DNA of 64,000 nucleotides from Hemileia vastatrix (GCA_030280995.1 JASXTE010000017.1:24333998-24397997), one strand, 5' to 3'. Shown: positions 1 through 11,751, counted from the stretch's first letter. Translations and numbers: made by a program. The notes: a model not told the origin generated them from the sequence alone.

Positions 1-168
1 ATAAATACGTTTTATAATTTAATTCTAAAGAATGTCAAACCAAAAACCCAGCCCCTTTTATATCCTTTACTCCTCCTCACATTGACCTCATACTCATCCA
101 CCATTCTGCACACCACAAACCATTTAAAATATATCCGTTACACTTGGACCCTCCTCACTAACATACGT
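1..168 (-). mobile_element. C-family LTR, left fragment (split by element A)
   Basis: This stretch matches the middle of the C-family LTR seen complete at 38640-39448 and 46300-47108, for example the part around 38960-39120. The match stops at 168 and resumes at 25083-25087, so one LTR has been split by a ~25 kb insertion. The last four bases, ACGT (165-168), are repeated at 25083-25086 as the target duplication. The window starts inside this LTR, so I cannot tell whether it is a solo LTR or the end of a larger element to the left. Confidence 0.85.
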
Positions 169-1136
169 TGTAGACAATCCTATAGTACTAGCTATAGGCC
201 TTGACCAAGGGAGTTGGAGAAAAACCAGAGAGAAAATCCCCTGTCCCTTTAGAAAAATAAGTGAGATTTACTTGCTAAAGTAAGTTGGTTCCTGTTTTGC
301 TAAAGCTCCTATTTAACACACTTGACTGCTTGATGAGCCAAGAAAGTAGTCCCCAGATAGACTACCTGACCAAAGAACTGAAATGTAGAACAAAGTCCAC
401 ACCAGAGACAGCAAAGATACTTGATGTAGGCTGCAAATCCACACCAGAGACAGCAATAATACTTGCTATAGCTTGCAAGACTATAACAGAGAAAACAGTT
501 GCCAAAGTTAAGTTAAATGAAGAACTCACTTGCAACAAACACAGCCAATTGTGGCCAGAAAACAGTGAAAAATGAGTGAGGAACAATGAGATCACCTCCG
601 GATGGTTGTATGATGATTAAGGTTTCCCCAAACTGTCTTATTCACTATGTACACACAGACCACTAACTAAGAGCCCATGCACACCCACCAATCTGGCACC
701 TGTACCTGCCAAATTGCATAAAAAAACCTCCTGGAGCACTCCCCAACCTCCTAAAACAGAGGCGGGCGGGCTGCCCGACGTCCGAGATGCCGCCTGAAGC
801 GGCCCGGCCTCCCTGAAGCCAGAAAACCAATAAAAACCACTAATCTACTTAGAAAAATTAGCTACAACTACTAAAACCTTTAAAACACGGAATTTCACTA
901 TAACAACATTGAGACATGAAATATAGAGAAAAATTAGCTCTATCCAACGGTACTAAGCACTTAACCCTAAGACTTAAGGTTAGCCCGTAAAACACGAAAA
1001 AAAAATTAAACAGCAATCTTTTATAAATGAAAAATGAGGAAATGACCCCTTAAAACTCAGAATATGAAAAATTTCTACAATACATAAAATATAGAGAAAA
1101 ACCAGGGCTATCCAATGATAGTACCCACATACCCGC
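169..1136 (-). repeat. Element A 3' LTR, first part
   Basis: Nearly identical to 23993-24960 of the other A LTR. It is broken at 1136 by element B and continues at 12908. It contains a GC-rich patch (760-810) in otherwise AT-rich sequence. It also has a short tandem repeat (about 395-475) that opens a small reading frame, which I do not regard as a gene. Confidence 0.92.
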
Positions 1137-2237
1137 TATGGTAAGTTAAACTCTTACAGTCGCCTTGCTGTAAGCAGAATCCGGAGGAGATATATGGATT
1201 TAGCTGAAAACCCCGTCCTTCCAATAAAAATAACAAAGTAGGTGTTCTAAATCACTAAGCTAACCAATCTACTTAGATCTAATTGATAAAAATAATGAAA
1301 CTCTAAAATAATTAACGCTTATTGAGATTAAATGATCGTGGCTGTTGATAAAAGAAATACTGATAACAACAATTAAGGTGTACCAGTGAAAGATCTGAAA
1401 AGATTGACTTTTATGTTTTTATAATAATTTAAATTTATATGAGACAGCAATAATCAAGTCCCAGCGATGAAGACCTTTCTAAAGATACCCTGTATGAAGT
1501 GTGATTTTAATTGTTGTGTAGTATTTCTAAAATGTTATATATAAAATATAAAGTTATAAGGGTATTACAATTTATTTTAATTTGTTGAGTAATAAAAAAA
1601 TGAGACCGTGGTGGTTAATGATTAAGCTGTATGATGTGTCCCCCCTCTCAATTTCGAGTTTGAGAAGCGCTTAAGTATTCCTAGTCACGTGCCTAAGTTT
1701 TCCCCTCCAGAGCTCTTCCAGAGTCAATCCGGAGCCCGTACGGAGTCCGTATGGAGTCCGTCCAGACTTCCGGACTCAATTTAGAACCTTACAACCATAA
1801 TAAAAAATCTAGAAAAATTACACATAATAGAGCTACTTCCCCTTTACATACCAAACTAATTTTCGTAGTCTGCGCAGCTCTAATTACCCCGTGAAAATTC
1901 ATCAAAGTAAAGTAATTTTTGAAAACGTAAATATTTCTATAAAACTTTAAAATTCATTTAAAAATATAAGAAAAATAGTAAAAATTCTGGGAAAATTTCC
2001 CAAGGTTCTTCAGTAACTTGACTTGATACTTATAAATTTTTCAGTCCGTAAAAATAAGTTTTCTCTGTAAAATAAATTGTATTTGTGTAGGCATTTGCTC
2101 GTGACCAATTACTTCATATTTTAAACTCCAATAAATTAAATAAAACCCTTTTATAAAAAAATAATAACGCCAATCTTGCACGCTGTAATAACTCCATTTA
2201 CATATTTAGGTGCCGTACTAAACTTTAGGCTACCACA
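1137..2237 (-). repeat. Element B 3' LTR (left copy)
   Basis: 1101 bp, almost identical to 11771-12903. The right copy is 32 bp longer because of extra units of a small CGGAGTCCGTA-type repeat (compare 1735-1775 with 12360-12440). The polypurine tract lies next to it at 2238-2251, purine-rich on the minus strand. Confidence 0.93.
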
Positions 2238-2251
2238 TCCTCCCTCCAATC
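2238..2251 (-). other. Polypurine tract of element B
   Basis: On the minus strand this is a run of G and A directly before the 3' LTR, the normal plus-strand priming site of LTR elements. The same tract occurs beside the A LTR at 13031-13044. The match between the two families continues about 35 bp further inward. Confidence 0.75.
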
Positions 2252-2908
2252 GAGAATGTCCCCATTCTTATAACTTTGCATAAGTGGTTGAGAAATTCCA
2301 AAAGAATTATCTTTTCTAATAAAATAATTTGATAAATTTGTTTTAGCTGGTCTTCTTTTAATTCTTTATAATAAAAACGTTGTTTCTTCTTCTCTGGCTT
2401 GATTTAACATAAAATAAAATAATATAAATCTTGTGATGATTCCACTACTGAGAGCAAGGTTTGAATCCCTTCAGACTCCCATATACCAGTCTTCCTTCTT
2501 GTCACAGCATTGAGAGAGTGGATCTTCCTATGAGCCGAATACTCCTGATTCCAACCTCATAGGGCCCCCCACTGAGCCGAATTCTATGATTCCAATCTCG
2601 CCATAAGGTCCTCCAAGCTTCACACCAAAAAAAAATGGCCTAACTATGAGGCACTAAAAAAAATCATTCCCTAAAATCCAACTACCATCCTAACTTCTGA
2701 TTCCTTCATCACAATTTTCAAACTTTGCTATACAGCAAACCCATAAAATAATTTTGCCAGGCTTCCAATAATAATATCAACTTTAGACCATGTTAAAGCG
2801 CCACAAATTTCACCTAATTAACCATTATGCTTTCCTTAGCGTCATCACCACCTAAAATTTTAACCTCCTAAAGCTATCAGCACCCAATTCCAGAAATAAT
2901 TGAATAAC

Positions 2909-3528
2909 CAGTTTAGAGTCTTAGTGGACAGTGATAAATTAAAAGATTGAATTGAGTTATCCAAACAAGATTGATATTCCAGTTTAAAGTCTTGGTGGAC
3001 CAAACATATAATCGATTGCCAGTTTATGGTCTTAGTGGACCAAAGATCGTTTAGGTGCATAAATAACTTGATATATTCCTAAATAAGGCCTAGGCTTGAC
3101 CAAAGATTGAATAAATTTGATAATCCAGTTTAATGTCATAGTGGACCAAACAATGAATGGACTACCAGTTTAAAGTCATGGTGGACCAAACATTTGATCG
3201 ATAAGAAATCCAGTTTAAGGTCATGGTGGACCCAACAGCTTGATAACATTCCAGTTTAAGGTCTTGGTGGACCTAACATTTGATAACACTCCAGTTTAAG
3301 GTCTTGGTGGACCTAACAAATCCAATAAAAAAATTTTTAATGATAGTCTTGAAAATTAGCCAGTTTAAAGTCTTGGAGGACTAAAAGCTCCAAAATTTGT
3401 ATAAAACCTTAAGGAAAGTCTTGAACAGTAGCCAGTTTAAAGTCTTGGAGGACTAACAGCTCCAAAATTCGTATAAAAAAAACTTAAAGAACGTCTTGAA
3501 CAGTAGCCAGTTTAAAGTCTTGGAGGAC
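2909..3528 (-). repeat. Array of 11 copies of the ~21-nt motif, element B
   Basis: Copies start at 2909, 2980, 3020, 3126, 3166, 3211, 3252, 3292, 3361, 3433 and 3508. On the plus strand each begins CAGTTTA and ends TGGAC or AGGAC, with TC in the middle. Spacing is irregular (40-106 bp) and the spacers are mostly unrelated. The three last copies sit in ~73-bp units that also share flanking sequence. A further single copy lies at 4265-4285. No reading frame crosses the array. Confidence 0.9.
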
Positions 3529-3662
3529 TAACAGATATCTTGAAGTAAAATCACATTGGTGTTGAGTTCTCCTAGACCCTGTTTCCTGTCTAAACTAAAT
3601 GAATAAAGCTAAAAAGAATGAAAACTAAAAAAATAAAACTTAGAAATATAATAATAATTTTG

Positions 3663-3760
3663 ATTTAATTAATTAATTTTAATTTTAATTTTTTTTTTAT
3701 TATTATTATTATTATTTTTTTTTTATTATTTATTTTATTTTTATTTTATTTTTATTTTTA

Positions 3761-3791
<31 letters not shown>

Positions 3792-3800
3792 TTTATTTTT
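3663..3800. repeat. Low-complexity TTA/TTTA tract
   Basis: A run made almost only of T and A (TTA and TTTA units) in the 3' noncoding region of element B. Nothing else is visible between about 3540 and 3930. Confidence 0.9.
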
Positions 3801-3939
3801 TAAATTTAAAATAAAAGATTTTAGAAAAGATAGTTTTGAAATAAAAGTTAAAATTTAATTTTAAAGAAAGATAAATGAATTGTGAAAAGAAAGATAAAAA
3901 AGGTAAAAAGAATTATTAAAATTAAAATTTTAAAAGATG

Positions 3940-4005
3940 CCCCCCGGCCATTTGATGAGCCATACCCTCGACATCATACCCACATCCAAGTGCAACTTGA
4001 TGTGG
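3940..4005 (-). other. Conserved 3' noncoding hairpin module I, element B
   Basis: The 26-nt hairpin at 3980-4005 pairs CCACATC with GATGTGG, then a single bulged C, then AAG with CTT around a 5-nt loop. It is preceded by a conserved CCC-GCCA-TTGATGA block. The same module occurs twice in element A (16224-16292 and 16427-16490). One A copy changes the inner stem to AGG/CCT, which preserves pairing. Confidence 0.75.
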
Positions 4006-4078
4006 TTACACAATTCAAGAAATTGAAAAGAAAATAAAATAAATGAAAGTTTTTAGAAGATAATTTTTATAATGATGA

Positions 4079-4130
4079 TCACTGGGTGGGCTCCCTCCAA
4101 TTTATAAAAATGATTAGAGACCACCAGTGA
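4079..4130 (-). other. Conserved 3' noncoding hairpin module II, element B
   Basis: TCACTGG pairs with CCAGTGA, followed by a bulged G, TGG/CCA and CTC/GAG, closing a loop of about 20 nt. The same hairpin with near-identical arms is at 16671-16722 in element A. Confidence 0.7.
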
Positions 4131-4353
4131 GCATCACCTTTACATTAATTCATAATATATATTAAAGAAAAGAAATCACAATCTAACATAAAAAATCAAA
4201 AACAAAATAAAATATAAAAAAAATCTTGAATCCGGCGTTGAGAGCGGTGTCTCTTGATTCGTTTCAGTTTATAGTCTTAGTGGACTTCCTAAAATTAAAA
4301 GACAAAGCCAGGATTCAACTAGAAACAGGGAAAATTTTGGAAACAAACTTTAT

Positions 4354-4394
4354 GGGGTAATTGTGTATAGAGCAGCCAGCCCATCAATTACCCC
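4354..4394 (-). other. Conserved 3' noncoding hairpin module III, element B
   Basis: A perfect 10-bp stem, GGGGTAATTG with CAATTACCCC, closes a 21-nt loop containing AGAGCAGCCAGCCC. It is followed by CACACTTGCC. Three more copies lie in element A (13934, 16864, 17122), with compensatory changes in the stem. Confidence 0.8.
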
Positions 4395-4609
4395 CACACT
4401 TGCCAATATTAAATTAAGAAGGTTCCCCTGTGAACACTTCTTCCAATAAATTTTAAAAAGTTTTCCAACACTATCTTCACCCATATTTTAAGAATTTTAA
4501 GTTTTCAAAAATTTCAAAGAAGGTCTTCTTGCATTTCGTTAAGTTTCATCACAGTTTCGTTGACCATATACAGTGTAACAATAGTAAAGTATTTTAATAA
4601 AAAAAAAGA

Positions 4610-4876
4610 TAGTTTATCCTCGTTGCGGAGGTCGTCATAAGATTTTTATAAACATCATAGTTTATCCTCATTGCGGAGGAATCCATAAAATTTCGTAGAT
4701 ATCATAGTTTATCCTCATTGTGGAGGTATCCATAAAATTTGATAAATGTCATTAAAATTGTAGTTTATCCTCATTTCGGAGTTCGCCATATAATTTCATA
4801 AATGTCATAGTTTATCCTCATTGCGGAGGAATCCATAAAGTTTCATTGATATCATAGTTTATCCTCATTGCGGAGG
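4610..4876 (-). repeat. Tandem array of 6 motif copies at the end of element B pol
   Basis: Copies start at 4610, 4658, 4705, 4761, 4808 and 4855. On the plus strand each reads TAGTTTATCCTC followed by TTGCGGAGG or a close variant. Spacing is 47-56 bp and the intervening sequence is also similar, so this is a local tandem repeat. The last copy (4855-4876) encodes the C-terminal residues L-R-N-E-D-K-L of pol in frame. The other five lie just beyond the stop codon. Confidence 0.9.
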
Positions 4877-7800
4877 AAGACTTCGGCACTCCTGGTGCCT
4901 CTAGGATAGAACCGTTTCACTTGATCGACCGCTACCCTCTTCTTCAATACTACTCCATCCAACTCTTCTAGCACATATGAACCGCCGGAAACTTGCTCCT
5001 TGATTTTATACGGTCCATTCCACCTATCTGCAAACATTTTTCCCCACTGACTTTCCAAACTCCTATTATACACCAGGACCATATCTCCTGGGTTCAAAGG
5101 TTTCCTTAATCTATGTGCCAACTGCTCATCCCAATATCTAACTGATTGATTTTGGATCTTCATCATCCGCGAATATGCCTTTTCTAAATATTCTTCTTTC
5201 TTTTCTAGCTGCATCATTCTTGCACACAATAATTCTTCAGTAGTTTTGACCGTGTCCCAGTCAACTCCAAGATATGATTCAGCTTCTAAATCAACCGGTA
5301 AAACTGCTTTCTGTCCAAAAACAAGTTCATAAGGTGAAAATCCGGTCGTCCTTTTGGCAGTGATTCAATCAACAAATAAAACTAAAGGTAAATAGTGCCT
5401 CCATTTTTCGGCACTTGTCCCACACATTTTAACTAAAGCATCCTTGATAACTTGATGCCCTCTCTCAACCATGCCTTCAGCTTCAGGATAATATGGGGTT
5501 GCTACCCTAACCTTTGATCCAACTTTCAATACGGCCTCTTTAAACTCTGTCCCAAATTCAGGACCTCCATCTACCGTTACCAACTTCATCACCCCATACC
5601 TATATACCCAATTATTCAAGAAAAATTCTGCCACATTTTTGGCAGTTAAATTAATAAGAGGCGCTGCCTCTACCCAACCAGATAAATCATCTCTGGCCAC
5701 AATTAAATATTTATACCGTCCCTCTTTTATATGAACGGCATCTAAACTAACTCTCCCAAAGAGCGTATATTCACCGGTCGCGCGTCCAGGTTCTTTTGGC
5801 CTTAAATGACTTCGTCTTTGACATTCTTCGCATGACTGAACCCACTGTTTAACAGCCATCTTCATGCCAGGCCACCAAAATTGATCAGAAATTCTTCTAA
5901 ACGTTTCTCCAACACCTCTATGCCCGAGATCTTCATGCAGTGATTTCAAAACTAATTCTTGCCCCTTCTGTTGAGTTATAACTACTTGAGGATTTGGATA
6001 CCTCCTCCTCATTAAACGTCGACCAGATAGGTAAAACGTAGATGACTTCCTCTTGATAGCCACCCATTCATCGTCTTCACAATCTTCTGGCCTCTCTAAA
6101 GTCAACAAATATTTGACTAACAAAAAATAAAAACCAGTCTGACCCCAGACTTCATCTTGAAAATCGATTAATATAACATCAATAGGGACTTCTCTATCAC
6201 CAATATCACCTGCACATGAATGAGCCAATAATCGTTGACCCCTAAATAAATCTTTAATCGAGCAATGTCGATGTTTTTCTTCTGAACCTTTGGATCCTTC
6301 GTAAACTGTATTTGAAAATACCTCTTTCTCTTTATCCACCCTTTTTTTTAAATTCTCTAATTCTCCAACATATACACCATTCCTTAATTTACTACTATCC
6401 CACACTACCAATCCATCTTCCTCTACATACACCACATCTTCTTCTACCTCCTCTCTGCCGAATTTATCTACACCTTTTTCAACACCTTTTTTAACATAAA
6501 AACTATTTTCCAGTTTATCCTCTTGGTGGAGGTCATCATCATCATAATCTAAACACAATAGTCCTGCCAGTTTAACCTCATGGGGGAGGTATGGAAAGTC
6601 TTCAGCTCCTTTAATGCTGGCTTTGATAATAGGTATATCTTCATCAAACTCTTCTGAGTCTGAATCTTCTTCAGTGGGTGGTCTCCTTGATAAACCATCT
6701 GGCATAGTAAAAGTTTTGCCAGGTTTATGAACTAAATCAAACGAAAAATGTTGAATAAAAGCTACCCATCTTGTCATGGGTGCGTTCGGTAAACTTGGGG
6801 AATTAATCATCTGGATTAACGATTTCGCATCCACTTGCAACTCAAAATGTTGCCCCCACAAAATATGCTGAAGTTTCTTCAGTATTTTCGCCACACCACA
6901 TAATTCCAATTTTGGTTGAGAATATCTTGATTCGACCTCAGTAAATACTACAGATTCATACCTAACTGGCCTGATGTAACCAGCTTTATCCATCTGAGAC
7001 AAAACCGCCCCAGCTGCCACCTGACTTGAATCAACTGCTAAATAAATTCTACCAGCATCTTTTCCATAATCCAACTTGTGCAGGACTAAATCCTTCCCCA
7101 CAACCTCCTTCAACTTCACAAACGCCTTCTCACACTCTTCATCCCACTCCCAGTCTGCATCCTTTCTCGTTAACCGTCTCAATGGAGCTGCCAATGAAGA
7201 AAAGTCCTTGATAAACATTCTAACATATACGCAAACGCCTAAAAACCCTCTAACTTCGGTCGTATTCTTGGGTCTTGGCCAGGACTGAATTTTGTTAACT
7301 TTCTTCTTGGACATAATCCTACCCTCTCTACATACCACATGGCCTAATATTTCTAAGGCTGGCACACAACATGAAAATTTTGAACCTGAAATAGTTAAAC
7401 CAGCCTCTTCAATTCGAAACAAGATTCTTTCTAAAGTAATTGCAAACTCCCAAATGAATTTGCGTATCCCGGGATTCTCTTCCAACACCTGGTTATCATA
7501 GTCGGTTGTTGGTCCCTTAATTCCTCCATCATCTATAAAGATTCCAGCATATTGTGGAATTTCATCTTGAAGGATCCAAGCCATCTGAGCTTGATAAACT
7601 GCAACCGAATTTGTTGCTCCTTGAGGTAATCTTGTTAACTGTAAACGTCCAAGTGGCGTATCGAATGTAGTGAGAGGCCTTGAGTCCGGATGTAACTCTC
7701 TCTCATCATATCCACCCATAATATCTCCCAAACCATAGCACACTCTCCCTGCAAATGCTTCAACAAACTCCTCAGCACTAGGCGGTATCCCAGCATCCTT

Positions 7801-8997
7801 TATTGTAACCCTATTTAATTCCCTAAGATCATGAACAACTCTAAGCTTGCCATTCGGTTTCTTGATACAAAATACCGGACTAGAATAACTTGATGTTGAT
7901 TGCTCATACAGTCCAGTGCATATCCGTTCTCTGACAACTTCAATATAGGCTTCTTTTAAGGCAGCCGGAATAGGAATTGGTTTCTGCTGCCATGGTTCAT
8001 GACATACCACAGGAATCTTGTAAGGCTCCCCATAGGAATGCTTCAACACACCCCTCTCCTCTTCTACAAAAGCAATGGCCTTCTCTCGCTTGACCGTCAC
8101 ATCCAACAACAACTTCTTCTCTTCACCAGACAACCAACCATCAGGTCCAAAATTAACAACACCCAGTCTCTCAAAAGTGATTCTTGACGTCTCAGAAAAT
8201 TCAGGCGGATTCTTTACCAAGGGACTTTCATAAGGATCTCTTGATAACCTTGGTCTTCTCAAGGGTGGATTTAATTCAGCAGGTCGCAGTTCATTAATAG
8301 GTCAAACTTTATTTGCTACTTTCTTATATTTGGCTGCGTCCACATCTAAATAAACTTGAGGTAAAACATCGCCATTAAAACTTTCATCAAATGAATCTTC
8401 TTCATCTTCAGAATCGGAATAAGAAAAATTAGAAAAATATTTTATTTCATTTTTAAATTTTACCCTTTTCTCCTTTCCCTCGTCTAATTTATGAACAGAT
8501 TTTCCAACACCTTTGCTTCCCTTATCCAACAGTAAATCACCCGTAAAGAAAGTTGGCAGTTTAACCTCTTGCTGGAGGACCGGAAATGAATTTTCACAAA
8601 AATTATTTTTTTGTGTTTTAATTATACTGAGATTTTTTATTGGATTTTGATAAGATTTTCGCAGTTTACCCTCTTGCTGGAGGTCCAAAATAGAAGGAGA
8701 TAATTGCAGTTTAACCTCTTGCTGGAGGTCATAAAACATACCCTTCCAATTTTTATCCAACCTAATTTGGCCCATTTTGCCTTTTTCACCATTTTTAAAT
8801 TTAATAGAAAAACAGGGTAAATCCAATAAACATATAGTAAAGTCCATAACGTATTTGCACTCCAAAGTAATATTAACAGAAAATAATTGAGAATCCACTT
8901 GAATTATCTCCAAGTGAGCTGACCTATTGCAATCCGGGATCTCATCCTGAGGAGAGATTACAACATTAGAGTGATCAGCCCCTGCTACCCCAAAAAA
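4852..8997 (-). pseudogene. pol: Element B pol: RT, RNase H, integrase (two in-frame TGA)
   Basis: Read from the frameshift site near 8991 down to the stop at 4852. A fast-evolving linker (about 8990-8300) contains three L-Q-Q-E-x-K-L motifs. Reverse transcriptase follows, with the catalytic box as IFIDDGG near 7530. RNase H comes next (VDSSQVAAGAVLS, LELCGVAKIL, LQVDAKSL). Integrase has an H2C2 zinc domain (ending CEECQRRSH) and the acidic triad in SLDAVHI, TVDGGPEFG and PEAEGMVERGHQ. There is no chromodomain. Two TGA codons break it, near 8300 and 5363. By comparison with element A both replace Arg and fit CGA to TGA changes. Otherwise every domain is intact and about 80% similar to A by eye, suggesting recent death. 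Confidence 0.92.
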
Positions 8998-11594
8998 TGA
9001 GGGCATCCATCCCTTTCCAACAAACATAATTCACCAGAAGCCGTCTGTTTTATATGCCGCTTCTTGGTGCAAACACAACACTGGCACAGAGTAGTAATCC
9101 CTGGCCGTGTTTCCCAACCTTCATCTCCAGGAGGCGCTAACCGCATATGTAACCTCCGCATATCTTCACCAGTGATCTCCAAACTAATCCCCATGCCAGC
9201 TTGATACCCTATCCTGGCCTCAAAATCCATCAAAAAAGGACCACCAAGAACAGTTTTGACTGCTCCTCTGGCTACATAAAAGTGAACCTTACCAACAGAT
9301 CCACCAATGCCTAAACTGACATGCTCAGCTGTACCCATCAGCTCTGTTGCATGCCCTCCAATACCTCTGAGGTTTCCCCCAGTTCCACTTTTAATTGGCA
9401 AGCCTATACTTGTTGCTTGCTCCAATGAAATTAAATTAATTTGAGACCCTGAATCGACCAAGGCCTTTACTTGTTTACCATTAAGAGTTACCACCAGGTA
9501 ACCCAGGGGAGCGGAAAAATGTGTATCTACATCTTCCCCAAACTTTTCAGCATTTTCACAAATATATTCCACCTCTCCAGTGGAAACCCGACGCCTCGTC
9601 AAATGCTTCTTTTGCTTTTCAGCAAGCGCCGGACTAATCGTAAATAACTCCCCCAAAGATAAGGGAATCTGAAGTTGATTCACCCTATTCAAAACTGCGT
9701 CCATCGCATTAGCTTGACCAGAAACTACTGGCCGCTCATACTGGACCTTTGATTTAACAACCTTGGCCCTGGGTACCTCTTGAGGTCCAACCGAGCCATC
9801 TTCACCCCCCATTATAACATCTTCACTTTCTATAACCCTAACTCCGTCACCAGCTTCTTGCACTAATCCTGATCCATTGCTAGTCCTTCTTACTCCCTCC
9901 ATTGGGATGGGACTGCTAAAACTTGGTCTGGGTAGAGACGCCAACGGTACGTCCTCCTCAGAATCCGAATCATCCTCTGGCATAGGCTCACCATTTAAAT
10001 CAAACTTTCCATAACTAGGGGGCCCCATATCAGCAATCCCCTTCTGCATTTTATATAATTCGTCCTTAGAGTAAGGGTTCAATTTGTTGGCGGCAGTTTG
10101 AGCACTAGAATTCCTGTCCTTAGAGTAAGGGTTCACTTTGTTATTGGCCTTGCCAGGATTAGCCCTCAATTGGCTCTGAATGCTACTTTTCGCCTTAGTA
10201 GCAGCTGCTCTTCTAGCAGCATTAACATCGTATTTGCCAGCCATACAGCTACCCTCCACCTGGGCAACCGTCGCCAGCTCTAAACCACCAAAAGAAGTAG
10301 AAAATGTGGCTTTACTGACCTCTTTCTCCTTTCCCTTGTCAGCTTTACCACCATTACCATTACCATTTTTGCCACCCTTGGCATTAACATCTTCATCCGT
10401 CACCTCTTCAAATCTGGCTCTTCTTTCAGCCATTAAACTTCTTCTGACCAAATCAGAAGGAGACTGTCCATCACTGGGCTTGATGAACGAACCATCAGGA
10501 AATTTATAAACTTTACCATCAAATAAAACTCGCCCAGCATCGATATCCTTATCAAGAGCAAAACAAACTGTTGCTCTATGACCCCTCCTATTACAATAGG
10601 AGCACACCTTTGGCTCATTGTAGCCACCTCTATATCCATTACCACCATTCCCACCATTTCTCCGATTGCCTGGGAAGCGGTTACCGTTGTTATTGCCATT
10701 ATAATTTCGACGTTCATACCCTCTGGACTGATAAGAAGTCGACTTCGACAAAGAAGCGATTGGGGCCTTGTTGGCCTTCTGGGTTTCTTGAACAAATATT
10801 TTTAATTGTTTCGTTAAATCGGCCAAGTGATCGACCATCTTATTATCTACATTACCCTCAACTTTAGCAGCAGGTAATCCCATTTGAGCCTTCTTGGCCT
10901 CCTGGGCTTTGACCATAATATCGTTGTTTTTGGCCAAAACCTCGCTAAACTTGCTAACATATTGAGTGCAAGACTCTTGATATTTGTCCAACGCCAATAA
11001 CTTGAGATGGGCCTGAATGTTCTCTTTGATAACCTCCAGAGCCGGCAGTTTCTGCTCACCATTAGGCAGTTCCTTCATCAAATCTTTTCTTGAAAGATCC
11101 TTCAAGACGTCCATACAAATATCCCTGCTGCATGCTGTCCAAAACAAATCTTTTGCTTGGTTCTCATGCACTAACTCGTCCACCAGTATGAGATATTCCA
11201 CCACTTCATCAAACTGAACACAGAGCTTTTTGAAGTCAGCCATAGAAGAAACACCACCTTTTGCTTGCCAGTCTCCAACAATTTTATTGAGGTCCATCAT
11301 AGTAAACCTAACACCCCATCTATCAACCATAGCTTTAGAAAGCTTAACCCAATCCTTGTCCTTGAATGCCTGCATAGCAATAACCTCTTTTTCCACCTCC
11401 CTATCGGCAATAAAAAATCTAACTTGCTTCACCATATCCACATGAGAAGCACCATCAACAGCAGCAGCAGCTTCATACCTGCTAATGAACCATTTAACCT
11501 CCTCCCCATCAAACTTTGGGCCATCCCAAGAAACAATTCTAACTGAGGGAGTAAGAGGGTTAGAAGATCCAGAAGCAACAGCAGAAGAAGACAT
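8985..11594 (-). CDS. gag: Element B Gag with C-terminal aspartic protease
   Basis: An 869-codon open frame. The N-terminal half is a retrotransposon capsid-like region rich in W, V and E (WDGPKFDGEEVKWF near the start). A CCHC knuckle, C-S-Y-C-N-R-R-G-H-R-A-T-V-C, lies at about residues 328-341, within an Asn/Gly/Arg-rich basic stretch suited to RNA binding. A disordered, acidic middle precedes a retropepsin-type protease with LVDSGSQINLIS at about residue 713. So protease is fused to Gag rather than to Pol. The frame is open throughout and closely matches the Gag of element A. The start at 11594 lies about 160 bp after the primer site. Confidence 0.93.
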   Translation of the reverse strand: MSSSAVASGSSNPLTPSVRIVSWDGPKFDGEEVKWFISRYEAAAAVDGASHVDMVKQVRFFIADREVEKEVIAMQAFKDKDWVKLSKAMVDRWGVRFTMMDLNKIVGDWQAKGGVSSMADFKKLCVQFDEVVEYLILVDELVHENQAKDLFWTACSRDICMDVLKDLSRKDLMKELPNGEQKLPALEVIKENIQAHLKLLALDKYQESCTQYVSKFSEVLAKNNDIMVKAQEAKKAQMGLPAAKVEGNVDNKMVDHLADLTKQLKIFVQETQKANKAPIASLSKSTSYQSRGYERRNYNGNNNGNRFPGNRRNGGNGGNGYRGGYNEPKVCSYCNRRGHRATVCFALDKDIDAGRVLFDGKVYKFPDGSFIKPSDGQSPSDLVRRSLMAERRARFEEVTDEDVNAKGGKNGNGNGGKADKGKEKEVSKATFSTSFGGLELATVAQVEGSCMAGKYDVNAARRAAATKAKSSIQSQLRANPGKANNKVNPYSKDRNSSAQTAANKLNPYSKDELYKMQKGIADMGPPSYGKFDLNGEPMPEDDSDSEEDVPLASLPRPSFSSPIPMEGVRRTSNGSGLVQEAGDGVRVIESEDVIMGGEDGSVGPQEVPRAKVVKSKVQYERPVVSGQANAMDAVLNRVNQLQIPLSLGELFTISPALAEKQKKHLTRRRVSTGEVEYICENAEKFGEDVDTHFSAPLGYLVVTLNGKQVKALVDSGSQINLISLEQATSIGLPIKSGTGGNLRGIGGHATELMGTAEHVSLGIGGSVGKVHFYVARGAVKTVLGGPFLMDFEARIGYQAGMGISLEITGEDMRRLHMRLAPPGDEGWETRPGITTLCQCCVCTKKRHIKQTASGELCLLERDGCPHFLG
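8991..8997 (-). promoter_or_regulatory. Probable -1 ribosomal frameshift heptamer, gag/pol of B
   Basis: On the minus strand the gag frame reads CAT TTT TTG GGG TAG, so T-TTT-TTG sits exactly in the X-XXY-YYZ register of a -1 slippery site, two codons before the gag stop (8985-8987). Slipping back one base enters the pol frame (F-F-G-V-A-G-A-D-H). Element A has the equivalent heptamer T-TTT-TTA at the same place. Confidence 0.7.
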
Positions 11595-11636
11595 CCCAAT
11601 AAGTAATGAAAAGCGTTATCAATCGATAAAATAACA

Positions 11637-11700
11637 AGCCTCTTGCAGGCCAATAACAAAAATCCAATTAGAGTTCCAGAAAATAAGCCTCTTGCAGGCT
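11637..11700 (-). other. Repeated small hairpin in the 5' leader of element B
   Basis: AGCCTCTTGCAGGC occurs at 11637-11650 and 11686-11699, followed each time by -AATAAC. Each copy can fold (GCCT with AGGC). Position between primer site and gag start is where packaging or dimerisation signals usually lie, but function is inferred only from position. Confidence 0.5.
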
Positions 11701-11751
11701 AATAACGTTCTTGATCCAAGTAAGTCTTTAAAGAAAGCTAGAGAAATCGAA

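Noticed and set aside
285..575. 96-residue frame with a repeated KSTPETA unit, also at 24109-24402
   Set aside because: Lies inside the A LTR and owes its openness to a 48-bp tandem repeat; no start context or family resemblance, so I treat it as LTR sequence.
4610..4876. Regularly spaced short repeats that look like a CRISPR array
   Set aside because: Eukaryotic retrotransposon context, spacers resemble each other, and the last repeat is coding; it is a tandem repeat of the dispersed motif.
10098..10867. Plus-strand frames opposite element B gag
   Set aside because: Shadows of the gag frame; no intron, no motif and composition follows the sense codons.
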